Origin: an uncultured Desulfobacter sp.
GTDB lineage: Bacteria > Desulfobacterota > Desulfobacteria > Desulfobacterales > Desulfobacteraceae
DNA: 64,000 nucleotides
Direction: 5' to 3'
NCBI RefSeq assembly: GCF_963666675.1
Contig: NZ_OY762929.1
Location: forward strand, 558,001 to 622,000
A model generated the notes under the pieces. It made no database searches. It had not been told where the DNA came from and worked only from the letters and a program-made list of their open reading frames with translations. Below, piece by piece: positions 26,858-35,507 of this stretch; position 1 is the stretch's first letter, and each line of letters starts with the position of its first letter. Both the position numbers and the translations under genes were made by a program.

Positions 26858-27778
26858 ATGATAAACAACACATTAAGCCCAGGCCCCATGAAACAATGGC
26901 TTCTAGCCGATACGCCGAAATCGGCGTTCCAGGCCAGGGCCGGCAGGGCCTATCTGGGTCTTCTGTCATTCATGAAAAACCGCCTGGCAGTGCTGGGGCT
27001 GATTATTATTGTGGCCCTGATCGTCATTGCAGCCCTTGCACCTGTCATCGCCACCCATGATGCGCTGGAAACAAACATCGCCAACCGTCTCCAGCCATTG
27101 TCCTGGAATCACTATTTCGGCACCGACGAGATGGGGCGTGATATCTTTTCCCGGGTGGTCTGGGGGGCGCGGCTGACCCTTTACGTCATTGGCCTTGTGG
27201 CTGTTATTGCAGCACCGGTGGGAATCCTGGTGGGCACGGTTTCAGGATATCTGGGCGGGATCATTGATACGGTGCTCATGCGCATCACAGACATTTTCCT
27301 GGCCTTTCCCAAGCTTATTTTGGCCCTGGCCTTTGTTTCCGCCCTGGGGCCGGGCATTGAAAACGCCATTATTGCCATCTCCATTACCTCCTGGCCGCCC
27401 TACGCCAGGATTGCCCGGGCAGAGACCCTTACCATCAGAAATGCCGATTTTATTAAAGCCGCCAGGTTACAGGGCGCAAGTGCCCTGAGGATCATTGTCG
27501 GCCATATCATGCCCCTTTGCCTGCCGTCCCTGATTATCCGGGTTACCCTGGACATGGCGGGAATCATCCTCACGGCCGCGGGCCTGGGCTTTCTGGGTCT
27601 GGGGGCCCAGCCCCCCGCTCCGGAGTGGGGGGCCATGACCGCCGGCGGCAGAATCTATATCATTGACCATTGGTGGGTGATCACCATGCCCGGGACGGCC
27701 ATCTTTATTGTCAGTCTTGCGTTCAATCTTCTGGGGGACGGGCTTCGTGAAGTGCTTGACCCAAGGAGTGACCGGTGA
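26858..27778 (+). CDS. ABC transporter permease, DppC type
   Basis: A 306-residue partner permease. NRLAVLGLIIIVALIVIAAL is the first membrane segment; FGTDEMGRDIFSRVVWGAR is the signature of DppC/OppC proteins; the EAA loop contains NADFIKAARLQGASALRII. It ends at TGA 27776-27778, which overlaps the next start codon. ATG 26858 is used here, ATG 26888 is an alternative. Confidence 0.9.
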   Translation: MINNTLSPGPMKQWLLADTPKSAFQARAGRAYLGLLSFMKNRLAVLGLIIIVALIVIAALAPVIATHDALETNIANRLQPLSWNHYFGTDEMGRDIFSRVVWGARLTLYVIGLVAVIAAPVGILVGTVSGYLGGIIDTVLMRITDIFLAFPKLILALAFVSALGPGIENAIIAISITSWPPYARIARAETLTIRNADFIKAARLQGASALRIIVGHIMPLCLPSLIIRVTLDMAGIILTAAGLGFLGLGAQPPAPEWGAMTAGGRIYIIDHWWVITMPGTAIFIVSLAFNLLGDGLREVLDPRSDR

Positions 27779-28656
27779 TGATTGAAAAGGCTCCGTTGCT
27801 GACCGTCGCAGATCTTTGCGTGACGTTTCCTTCTCCCAGGGGCGATATCTGTGCCGTTAACAACGTCAGCTTTTCCATGGGCAGGGAAAAAATCGGGATT
27901 GTGGGGGAGTCCGGTTCCGGAAAGTCCGTGACCGGCCGGGCGGTTTTGGGTCTGCTGCCCTCCTATGCCGGGGTCCGGGCATCGCAAATTTCTTTTAAGG
28001 GGAACAATCTGCTGGATTTCACGGAAAAGCAGATGCGAAAGATCCGGGGCCGGCAGATTTCCATGGTCATGCAGGATCCAACGTACGCCTTGAACCCGGT
28101 GCGAACCGTGGGCGATCAGATCCGCGAGGCCTATACCATTCACCACAAAGCCGGCAAAGAACAGGCCCGGCAAAAGACCCTGGATATGCTTAAAGCTGTC
28201 AGGATCAGAAATCCCGGGCAGGTCTACGGCCTTTATCCCCACGAGGTCTCCGGGGGCATGGGGCAGCGAATTATGATTGCCATGATGCTGATTCCTGAAC
28301 CCAGTCTGCTCATTGCCGACGAACCCACCTCGGCCCTGGACGTTACGGTGCAGCTCCAGGTGCTTGCCATTCTTGATGATCTGGTTAAAGCGCGGGGCAT
28401 GGGCCTTATCTTTATCTCCCATGATCTTGAGCTGGTATCTTCATTCTGCGACCGGGTGATTATTATGTACGGAGGCCAAATCATGGAGGTGGTGGCGGCA
28501 GGCGACCTTCATAAATCAAGTCATCCGTACACAAAAGGATTGCTCGCCTGTCTGCCTAAAATCAACGGCACCCGGGATCGCCTGCCCACACTGGTCCGGG
28601 ATGATGCCTGGCTTAAACCAATGCCGGGAACTGTCAAAGGCGGTGTGGTATCATGA
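27778..28656 (+). CDS. ABC transporter ATP-binding protein, DppD type
   Basis: A 292-residue ATPase. Walker A GESGSGKSV, signature region VSGGMGQRIMIAMML, where the usual LSGGQ is VSGGM as is common in the DppD branch, Walker B LLIADEPTSALDV and the H-loop FISHDL are all visible. The C-terminal part HPYTKGLLACLP is the oligopeptide-transporter extension. I place the start at ATG 27778, overlapping the previous stop (TGATG), with AAGGAG about 10 bases upstream; GTG 27775 is also in frame. Supplies energy to the permeases. Confidence 0.92.
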   Translation: MIEKAPLLTVADLCVTFPSPRGDICAVNNVSFSMGREKIGIVGESGSGKSVTGRAVLGLLPSYAGVRASQISFKGNNLLDFTEKQMRKIRGRQISMVMQDPTYALNPVRTVGDQIREAYTIHHKAGKEQARQKTLDMLKAVRIRNPGQVYGLYPHEVSGGMGQRIMIAMMLIPEPSLLIADEPTSALDVTVQLQVLAILDDLVKARGMGLIFISHDLELVSSFCDRVIIMYGGQIMEVVAAGDLHKSSHPYTKGLLACLPKINGTRDRLPTLVRDDAWLKPMPGTVKGGVVS

Positions 28657-29426
28657 TTGCCGTTGGGAGCCTCAATGTTTTTTTCGGTACTGGCCGGACC
28701 CGGAATCATGCAGTAAAAGATGTCAATTTCACCGTGGATAAGGGCGAAAGCTTCGGTCTGGTGGGAGAGTCCGGGTCGGGTAAATCGACTGTACTTAATT
28801 GTATTTCAGGTCTGTTGACCCATTGGACCGGGCGCATTGAAATTGACGGCATCAGCTTAACAAAGAAAAGAGACTTGTCCTTTTGCCGCAAAGTTCAGAT
28901 GGTGTTCCAGGACCCTTACGGCTCCCTGCACCCCAGGCATACCATTGACCGGACACTAAAAGAACCGGTGAAGATACACAGGCTTGGGGATGCCGACCGG
29001 CGGGTGGCCCGTGTGCTTGACGAGGTGGGGCTGGGGGCAAAATTTCGGTTTCGATTTCCCCACCAGCTCTCGGGCGGCCAGCGTCAGCGTGTGGCCGTGG
29101 CCCGGGCCCTGATCCTTGAGCCTGAGATTATTCTGCTGGATGAACCCACATCCGCCCTGGATGTCTCCATCCAGGCCGAAGTGCTCAATTTGCTTCAGGA
29201 TCTTCGAAAAAAGAAAAACTTGACCTATATCCTTGTCAGTCACGACCTTGCCGTGGTCTCCCACATGTGCAATACCCTTCTGGTGATGAACCGTGGAAAG
29301 GCCGTTGAGACCCTTACACGCCATCAGCTTAAAAACGGAGCCATCGCAGAAGCCTACACAAGGCAGCTGCTTGTTGCCGGGAAGGGGTATGACCGAACAG
29401 CCATTGATCGGTTTGAGGATTTTTAA
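28653..29426 (+). CDS. ABC transporter ATP-binding protein, DppF type
   Basis: A 257-residue second ATPase, with Walker A GESGSGKST, signature LSGGQRQRVAVARAL, Walker B IILLDEPTSALD and H-loop LVSHDLAVV. Its start overlaps the previous stop in ATGA, so the two ATPases are translationally coupled. It is shorter than many DppF proteins, ending just after the oligopeptide-type tail EAYTRQLLVAG. Its own stop overlaps the start of a truncated transporter frame. Confidence 0.92.
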   Translation: MIAVGSLNVFFGTGRTRNHAVKDVNFTVDKGESFGLVGESGSGKSTVLNCISGLLTHWTGRIEIDGISLTKKRDLSFCRKVQMVFQDPYGSLHPRHTIDRTLKEPVKIHRLGDADRRVARVLDEVGLGAKFRFRFPHQLSGGQRQRVAVARALILEPEIILLDEPTSALDVSIQAEVLNLLQDLRKKKNLTYILVSHDLAVVSHMCNTLLVMNRGKAVETLTRHQLKNGAIAEAYTRQLLVAGKGYDRTAIDRFEDF

Positions 29427-29581
29427 TGATGAAAAAAGAGTATCTTCTGGGCCTGATGACGGTGTTGTTCTGGTCCACGTCGGCCACGGCCTTTGAACTG
29501 ACCCTTCGCTACCTGGATGTGTTCCAGGTGTTGTTTTACGGGATCATTACCTCGACGGTGATTCTTGGAAACAGGTGTTAA
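29426..29581 (+). pseudogene. 5' fragment of an EamA/DMT-family transporter gene
   Basis: The ATG at 29426 overlaps the DppF stop (TAATG). Only 51 residues follow: MMKKEYLLGLMTVLFWST, then SATAFELTLRYLDVFQVLFY and a second hydrophobic part, ending GNRC. The pattern of a first membrane helix with FWSTSATAFE is typical of EamA (drug/metabolite) permeases, which are about 290 residues with ten helices. The rest of the gene is missing and the sequence after the stop shows no continuation in any frame. I read it as a deletion remnant still attached to the operon. Confidence 0.65.
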
Positions 29582-29762
29582 GCTGCATTATCCCCAAAAT
29601 TATGATAGTATGGGTCCGGCGTTTCATGGTTTGCGTTTTTTTGCAGTGTGTATTCCTTGCCTATATTTCTGTCCAAAGGCTTATAAACGCTTGATGCATG
29701 GCATCGTTACCGAAAATCGGGCAACCAATGTTTAACCTCATGGGGTTAATCAGGAGGATAAA

Positions 29763-30452
29763 ATGAAAAATCAATATGTGACGTTTTCAACTCTGATCAT
29801 TTTTGTGTGTTTGGGGGTAATTACAACGCTGTCGTCGGCAACCTGGGCGGAACCCCGGCATCACCCTGGGTATCAAGGAGATTGGGACGGCCACAGTTCC
29901 AAAAGAAAATATGACCGCAGCCCAGCGCATCATTCGTCATTTAAGCACCTCCCGCCCGGCAGCCAAAGGGTCCGGCACAGGGGGGATGACTATTATTGTC
30001 ACCGGGGCAGTTTCTACAGGCATGGGCCCAAAGGGTATTTCTGGGTGCGTCCGCCCATTGGTATCATCTCTTACAGTCTCCCGGCCGCTGCCATCACGGT
30101 GTTGATCGGTGGATTACCCTATTATGTGTATGACGATGTGTATTACAGACGGGTGCCGGCCGGATATCAGGTGGTGCAGGTGCCGGGCCGGACGACCCCG
30201 GCCATGCGGTCCCCTAACATACCTGTTAATCCCGAAGTTTCCGGGGCCCAGGTTGTGGTCGCGACCAAAATCCTTAATGTGCGGTCAGGTCCGGGAATAA
30301 ACCATGGCGTGTTGACCCAGACCTATATGGGCAATGTTTTGATCGTTCAGGGCAGTTCGGCTGACTGGTATTATGTCCGGTTGCCTGATAATACCTATGG
30401 GTGGGTGATGAAGGCGTTTGTGAATATGACCGGCAACGGCGCCCAAGGGTAA
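29763..30452 (+). CDS. Exported DUF6515-like protein with bacterial SH3 domain
   Basis: A 229-residue secreted protein. The signal peptide ends near SSATWA. A basic, His/Tyr-rich middle (HHPGYQGDWDGHSSKRKYD) precedes a hydrophobic segment and IGGLPYYVYDDVYYRRVPAG, the same type of motif as IGGVPYRQCGSAWYQ in the protein at 16580. Residues from about 165 form an SH3b domain (ILNVRSGPGINHGVLTQ ... DNTYGWVMKAFV), usually a cell-wall or peptide-binding module. The function is unknown. AGGAGG precedes the start. Confidence 0.75.
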   Translation: MKNQYVTFSTLIIFVCLGVITTLSSATWAEPRHHPGYQGDWDGHSSKRKYDRSPAHHSSFKHLPPGSQRVRHRGDDYYCHRGSFYRHGPKGYFWVRPPIGIISYSLPAAAITVLIGGLPYYVYDDVYYRRVPAGYQVVQVPGRTTPAMRSPNIPVNPEVSGAQVVVATKILNVRSGPGINHGVLTQTYMGNVLIVQGSSADWYYVRLPDNTYGWVMKAFVNMTGNGAQG

Positions 30453-30471
30453 AAAAATAAAGGACGAAGTT

Positions 30472-31299
30472 ATGTCTCTATCATTTATAAATCAAGTTCA
30501 GGAGTGTGCCGAATTCATACAGGAGCGGATGCCGGTTACGCCGGTTGTGGGTATGATAACGGGAACAGGTCTTTCCGATACCCTGACGGACCTGCGGGTT
30601 AACCAGGTATTTCCCTATGCGGGGCTGCCTCACTTTCCCCAGGCCACGGTGGATAGCCACAAAGGGTGTCTTGTCCAGGGTACACTGAACGGCAGGGAAA
30701 TCCTTGTTTTCCAGGGGCGGATACATTTGTATGAGGGGTATTCCCCGCAGCTTGTCACCTTTCCGGTGCGGCTGCTCCAGGCCCTTGGGGTGACCGCTCT
30801 TATCCTTACCAATGCAGCCGGCGGCATCAATCTGGATTTCAGTGCCGGAGACATTATGCTCATCCGGGACCATATCAACCTCACAGGGAAAAATCCCCTC
30901 GCAGGCCCCCACGAGGAGTCCTGGGGTCTCCGGTTTCCGGATATGACCCGGGTGTATGACACGGATTTGGAACGGCTTGCCGTTGGCGTTGCTGCACTGG
31001 AAAATATCCAATTAAACTCCGGGGTCTATGCAGGTCTTTTAGGTCCAAGCCTTGAGACACCTGCCGAGACGCGGTTTCTAAAAAACATCGGCGCCGATGC
31101 CGTGGGGTTTTCCACGGTAATGGAGGCCATTGCCGGAGTTCATGCCGGTATGAAAATTCTGGGAATCTCCCTGATTACCAATATCAATGATCCCGATGCG
31201 CCCGAACAGACCACCCTGGAAGCTGTGGTGGGGACGGCTGCAAAGGCCTCTGAGAAATTGAGCCGGATTATTACCGGTGTGGTCGGCCAAATAGCGTAA
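30472..31299 (+). CDS. Purine nucleoside phosphorylase
   Basis: A 275-residue trimeric-type purine nucleoside phosphorylase, splitting inosine/guanosine with phosphate in purine salvage. Family motifs are GTGLSDTL with the phosphate-binding serine region, VFQGRIHLYEGYSP, LTNAAGGINLDF and GVYAGLLGPSLETPAE. The motif normally read as GMSTVPEVIVARH appears as GFSTVMEAIAGVH, with several differences around the base-binding Glu/Asn pocket, so purine specificity may be altered. It follows the SH3 gene by 19 bases with AAGGA before the start and precedes a DHH phosphoesterase. Confidence 0.9.
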   Translation: MSLSFINQVQECAEFIQERMPVTPVVGMITGTGLSDTLTDLRVNQVFPYAGLPHFPQATVDSHKGCLVQGTLNGREILVFQGRIHLYEGYSPQLVTFPVRLLQALGVTALILTNAAGGINLDFSAGDIMLIRDHINLTGKNPLAGPHEESWGLRFPDMTRVYDTDLERLAVGVAALENIQLNSGVYAGLLGPSLETPAETRFLKNIGADAVGFSTVMEAIAGVHAGMKILGISLITNINDPDAPEQTTLEAVVGTAAKASEKLSRIITGVVGQIA

Positions 31300-31323
31300 T
31301 ATAAATTAATAAAAGGAAATACC

Positions 31324-32223
31324 ATGAGAATCGTCACCCGTCCTGATTTTGACGGCATTGTGTGTGCAGTCCTGCTGCGCCAGGCCCTGGAACCGTCTTT
31401 ACCCATACACTGGATAGAGCCCAATGCCATTCAGTCCGGTTCCGCTGATATACAAGGTGGTGACATCCTTGCCAACCTGCCCTGGCATCCCAATGTCCGT
31501 TTATGGTTTGATCACCATTTCTCCAACAAGTCTGCCCAGGGTGTGCCCGGGGCCTTTGAGATTGCACCGTCCGCCGCCGGTGTTATCTATAAATATTATA
31601 AACGGCAAAATCTTCTGGACAGCCGGTTTGATGAACTGGTGGACCAGGCCGATATGATTGATTCTGCCGATCTGACAAGGGAACAGGTCCGGGCGCCGGA
31701 AGATTATCCCTATCTGATTTTGTCCATGACCCTTAAAAATAATGATTTTCAGGATATCCCCTATTGGAATCGCCTGGTTGGGATGCTCGGCAACACCCAT
31801 ATTGATGCCGTATTAAATGACCCCGAGGTGGACCTTCGATGCCAGGAGGTGATTGAGGAAAACAAGGCATTTAAATATTACCTGGAAACCTATACCACCA
31901 TGGTGGACCGCATTTCCGTGACCGATTTCAGAACGCTTGAAAAGGTTCCTTCGGGCAACCGGTTTTTGACCTATTCGTTGTTTGCCGACTCCATTGCCAG
32001 TGTAAAGATCCGGTATGCCGGACCGGACAAACAACAGGTGCTGCTCAGCGTTGGGCAAAGTATTTTCAATCGTGAATGCCGGGTGAATGTGGGCGCCATG
32101 CTCTCCCGTTTCGGTGGTGGCGGGCATTTTGGTGCCGGCGGATGCACCCTGGATACCCATGATGCCCAGGAGAAAATTGACGAAATTCTGGATATATTAA
32201 AGGCAAATACCGACTGTGTATGA
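31324..32223 (+). CDS. DHH/DHHA1 family phosphoesterase
   Basis: A 299-residue predicted phosphoesterase. TRPDFDGIVCAVLL near the N-terminus and LWFDHHFSN (the DHH motif) form the metal site, and the C-terminal DHHA1 domain ends GGGGHFGAGGCTL. The family includes exopolyphosphatases, nanoRNases and cyclic-di-AMP phosphodiesterases. With no additional domains, it is closest in layout to the NrnA/exopolyphosphatase-like group; the substrate is not resolved. AAGGAA precedes the start. It lies 24 bases after the phosphorylase gene. Confidence 0.87.
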   Translation: MRIVTRPDFDGIVCAVLLRQALEPSLPIHWIEPNAIQSGSADIQGGDILANLPWHPNVRLWFDHHFSNKSAQGVPGAFEIAPSAAGVIYKYYKRQNLLDSRFDELVDQADMIDSADLTREQVRAPEDYPYLILSMTLKNNDFQDIPYWNRLVGMLGNTHIDAVLNDPEVDLRCQEVIEENKAFKYYLETYTTMVDRISVTDFRTLEKVPSGNRFLTYSLFADSIASVKIRYAGPDKQQVLLSVGQSIFNRECRVNVGAMLSRFGGGGHFGAGGCTLDTHDAQEKIDEILDILKANTDCV

Positions 32224-32230
32224 TTCCTTG

Positions 32231-33304
32231 TCAATCAAATTTTTTGACTTTGTTTCGGATGGAACCGTTTTCCGAAGCTTTCATGAATTCGTCTCCTAAT
32301 ACTCTGCACATGTCCGCAGCTTTGTTCCAGGCCTGGATTCTTTCATGATCTCTGCCCATGAGCCGGATAAAATCCTGCCGGTCCGGGATGCGGCCAAAGG
32401 GCAAGGTTGAAACAAATTCGGGGGACGGCGCCAAAAGGATCATTCGGTCCACGGCCTTTCCTTTTAGTCTGCGGTTGGACAATTTTTTATCAAACCACCC
32501 AGGGGTTAATGCCGTATAAAAGTGAGGGTATAGAATAAAACCCGTTTGTTCTGGGTTTAAGGAAAATGCCGGGTGGTAATCCAGAAGCCCACCGTCCCGG
32601 TATGTGCCTTCGGGTGCCCCCGGGATATCGGTCACACCCGCCATGACCATGGGGATGGACCCCGATGCCAGAAGTGCGCTGGAAAAATTGTTTCGGTCAA
32701 GGGGGACGGCTGTTGTGGTGAAATTGTTTTCCTCCAGTATTCCGGTATCATATTGGGGGTGGTGGAACAGCACACGCTCAAAGCAAAACCGCTGCAGTTT
32801 TCTGGATATCGCATTCAGGGTAAATGCCTGCCCGATGCCCATGGCCTGGACCGCACTGTGTTTTGAGCCGATGGGCCCTTTGCACCGGGCTGCTGAAAAT
32901 CCAATGCGAATCCATGGATGGTCTAAAATTTCATCAATGGCCTGGTGGGTGAGAAATTCATTCATAATCCGCCGGGTCTCCCTGGCGATCTGGACCGCCT
33001 TCACCCCGCCTTTATAATGTTGATGGATATATGCACGTTTGAGCCGGTCAAAGGCTTCCCGGCAGTCGGCCTGGGCTGCCGCGGCAAATTTCCATGCCCC
33101 GACAGAGGTGCCGAACAGGTGCAGGGGTCTTGTCCGGCCCGAAAACCACTGGGAAAAAATGGCGGAATCAAGCCCGTAAATACTGAGCCATTTGGCTGCG
33201 CCCGATGCCCCGAGCACGGCATCGATATCGTCAGGAGAAAGGCCGTTTTCTTTGATGTGCCGGTAGGCTGTCCGGCCGGCAAGGATGGTGAGATTGTCTG
33301 ACAT
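32231..33304 (-). CDS. Patatin-like phospholipase family protein
   Basis: A 357-residue protein with the patatin nucleophile elbow LFGTSVGAWKF (GTSVG) and the catalytic Asp in YRDGGLLDYHP (DGG), together the Ser-Asp dyad. The oxyanion region upstream is GASGAAKWLSIYG, a variant of the usual Gly-rich GGxRG loop. It has no signal peptide, so it should act in the cytoplasm or at the inner membrane face. Lipid acyl hydrolysis is inferred from the family. Its 3' end meets the DHH gene end, 8 bases apart. Confidence 0.82.
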   Translation of the reverse strand: MSDNLTILAGRTAYRHIKENGLSPDDIDAVLGASGAAKWLSIYGLDSAIFSQWFSGRTRPLHLFGTSVGAWKFAAAAQADCREAFDRLKRAYIHQHYKGGVKAVQIARETRRIMNEFLTHQAIDEILDHPWIRIGFSAARCKGPIGSKHSAVQAMGIGQAFTLNAISRKLQRFCFERVLFHHPQYDTGILEENNFTTTAVPLDRNNFSSALLASGSIPMVMAGVTDIPGAPEGTYRDGGLLDYHPAFSLNPEQTGFILYPHFYTALTPGWFDKKLSNRRLKGKAVDRMILLAPSPEFVSTLPFGRIPDRQDFIRLMGRDHERIQAWNKAADMCRVLGDEFMKASENGSIRNKVKKFD

Positions 33305-33341
33305 GGGGAGACCTTATTTTATTGTTTTAATATCCTTATCT

Positions 33342-33788
33342 TCATGGGGTTTTGTCCAGAAAGGTCGACAGCACAATGGATGTCCGGGTTTGACCGTAAG
33401 CACCAAGCATTTCCACAAGCGCCTCAATTTCTTCTACACATTCCATGACCACCTTGATCATCAACGATTCTTCACCGCTGAGATGATGGCATTCCACAGT
33501 GCCGGGATGGGATCCAAGGATCTGTTTGATTTTTTTATAGTGTTGGGGCAGGGTGGTCATCACAATAAATGCCGTGATTTTTCCGCTGTCTTTTGGCGTA
33601 TCAATGACGGCTTTGTAGCCTTTGATGATACCTGCGTCTTCCATTTTTTTTACCCGTTCGGTGGCAGCCGGACTGGACAGGCCGACCTTCCGCCCCAATT
33701 CACTGAAACTGATCCGGCCATTTTCAGTAAGTTCCCGAAGAATCTGTTCTCCGATATTGTCCAGCAGACTTTCAAATTTAAGGTTCAC
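33342..33788 (-). CDS. Lrp/AsnC-family transcriptional regulator
   Basis: A 148-residue regulator. An N-terminal helix-turn-helix (ISFSELGRKVGLSSPAATERVKKM) is followed by the linker and an AsnC/RAM ligand-binding domain (ITAFIVMTTLPQHYKK, VECHHLSGEESLMIKV). The frame is open to 33836, but GTG 33788 with AGGA about 9 bases upstream gives a normal family length. It is divergent from a LysE-type exporter, the classic arrangement of an amino-acid sensing regulator with its export target. Confidence 0.9.
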   Translation of the reverse strand: MNLKFESLLDNIGEQILRELTENGRISFSELGRKVGLSSPAATERVKKMEDAGIIKGYKAVIDTPKDSGKITAFIVMTTLPQHYKKIKQILGSHPGTVECHHLSGEESLMIKVVMECVEEIEALVEMLGAYGQTRTSIVLSTFLDKTP

Positions 33789-33903
33789 GTCGAATTTTCC
33801 TGGAAATCTTAAGTTTTGGGGCCGTAAAAACTGCAAATGCCCATGTGCGATCCCAACAGGCTTCTCTAAAATAGTACCCGGACTTTATCATAAGGATGTG
33901 GAT

Positions 33904-34536
33904 ATGGAAATTAAATACCTGTTCAAAGGCATCGTCATTGGCGTTTCCATTGCCGTGCCGGTGGGACCTATCGGGCTTTTGTGTGTCAAAAGGAGTTTGA
34001 GCCATGGTTTTCGTGCCGGACTTGTGACAGGATTGGGTGCAGCCACGGCAGATGCCTTTTATGGATTTGTTGCAGGCTTCTCACTCACATTTATCACGGA
34101 TTTTTTGTTGGATAAGAAACCTTGGCTGCATATTTTAGGCGGCTTGTTTTTGTGCGTTTTTGGGCTGCAGACATTGAAGAAGAGGGCATTGGAGGTTCAA
34201 TATTCAAGCGCCCCGTTTTCAGGATATCTCCGCGCTTACGTTGCCACGCTGTTGTTGACCTTGACCAACCCCATGACCGTCATGGCGTTTATGGGCATAT
34301 TCACCGGTCTTGGCATTGGTTTGAAGCATAACGGCTATGCCGCGTCGGCCACACTTGTAATCGGTGTTTTTGCAGGTTCTGCGCTGTGGTGGACAGCCCT
34401 TGCGGCCGTAACTGAAACGGCCGGCAAACGCCTTAATCGTGGATTCACTGAAAAAATAAACATTGTGACGGGCACTATTTTGATTCTTTTCGGGATGTGG
34501 ACTTTGGGATGTGTCGTTACCCGATTGATATCCTAG
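33904..34536 (+). CDS. LysE family amino-acid exporter
   Basis: A 210-residue membrane protein with six hydrophobic segments. The start is ATG 33904, because the segment MEIKYLFKGIVIGVSIAVPV has the family's N-terminal helix and the P-G-P motif (VPVGPIGLLCVKRSL) follows. LTLTNPMTVMAFMGIFTGLG is the second conserved motif (NP). Likely substrates are amino acids. The divergent Lrp regulator, with a 115-base shared control region, is its probable controller. Confidence 0.9.
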   Translation: MEIKYLFKGIVIGVSIAVPVGPIGLLCVKRSLSHGFRAGLVTGLGAATADAFYGFVAGFSLTFITDFLLDKKPWLHILGGLFLCVFGLQTLKKRALEVQYSSAPFSGYLRAYVATLLLTLTNPMTVMAFMGIFTGLGIGLKHNGYAASATLVIGVFAGSALWWTALAAVTETAGKRLNRGFTEKINIVTGTILILFGMWTLGCVVTRLIS

Positions 34537-34611
34537 TCAAAACAAGCTAATCATTTTATATAATCTTAGACAGAACGACGATGACAATAAAAACAAGGGA
34601 GGACTTGCAAC

Positions 34612-35151
34612 ATGCTTGAAATTGAAAACACTGTTTTGCTGATCGTTGATATTCAGGGAAAATTAGCACACTTGATGGACAAAAAAGAACATTTGTTCAA
34701 GAACGTCCAAAAGCTGATCAAAGGGATGCGGACGTTGGGTGTTCCGATTCTCTGGGTCGAGCAGAACCCCCGGGGACTGGGGCCGACAATTCCTGAAATC
34801 GCAAGCCTGTTATCTGATATTGAGCCCATCAGCAAAATGACGTTCAGCAGTTGCCGCAATGACCGCTTTGTGCAGGCGCTGAACGCTCTGGATCGTAAAC
34901 AAATATTGATTTCAGGTATTGAGGCCCATATCTGTGTTTATCAGACAGCCGCAGATCTCGTGGCTGTGGGGTATGAGGTTCAAGCTGTGGCCGATGCTGT
35001 ATCTTCAAGAACTTTGGAAAATAAAGAGGTTGGTTTACAGAAAATGCAAAATGCCGGTGTCGGTGTGACAAGTGTTGAAACCGCACTGTTTGAATTGCTG
35101 AAAGTCGCTGGAGGTGATCAGTTCAGGGATATTATCAGAATTGTAAAGTAA
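34612..35151 (+). CDS. Isochorismatase-family hydrolase
   Basis: A 179-residue cysteine hydrolase. The catalytic triad of the family is visible: Asp in LLIVDIQGKLAHLM, Lys in ISKMTFSSCRN and Cys in GIEAHICVYQTAADL. The length and the HICVYQTA form match the YcaC-like subgroup, whose natural substrates are poorly known. GGAGG lies before the ATG. It appears as a single gene, followed by a 350-base gap. Confidence 0.9.
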   Translation: MLEIENTVLLIVDIQGKLAHLMDKKEHLFKNVQKLIKGMRTLGVPILWVEQNPRGLGPTIPEIASLLSDIEPISKMTFSSCRNDRFVQALNALDRKQILISGIEAHICVYQTAADLVAVGYEVQAVADAVSSRTLENKEVGLQKMQNAGVGVTSVETALFELLKVAGGDQFRDIIRIVK

Positions 35152-35507
35152 CGGGTTATCCAATATGCGGGGCATGGAATCCTTTTCGCTGTCTCCTTGG
35201 GTTCCCCTGACCAAGTCGGATTGGGGGTTGGGTATGAGCAGATACCCGATATCAGAATCAGGTATGATGAGTAAAGCAGGCATTCGTCATCATATTTTAA
35301 TATACTTTTTTAAATCCGATTCTTGAATTCTTGAATCAGGTTGTGTAAATTAAACATAATCCGTAAAAAAAACATTGTAAATCAAAGACGTTTCTCAAAG
35401 CGATAAGTGTCTGATCTATACTTATTTGAGTGTGTTGCGAATCGCAAGCAAACGACATTCAGCGTCCAAAGGTGCTGAAGTCCATCCATTAATTAATAGG
35501 AGCGCTT
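35152..35507. other. Control region upstream of the chemoreceptor gene
   Basis: A 356-base gap. The first half shows nothing I can name. At 35378-35406, TAAATCAA followed after 13 bases by AGCGATAA resembles the flagellar sigma-28 pattern (TAAA ... GCCGATAA) but the spacing is 2 bases too long and one base differs, so it is weak. AGGAG is at the right end before the chemoreceptor start. Confidence 0.3.

Noticed and set aside
35378..35406. Sigma-28-like flagellar promoter before the chemoreceptor gene.
   Set aside because: The spacer is 13 instead of about 11 bases and the -10 differs in one base, so the match is too weak to call.
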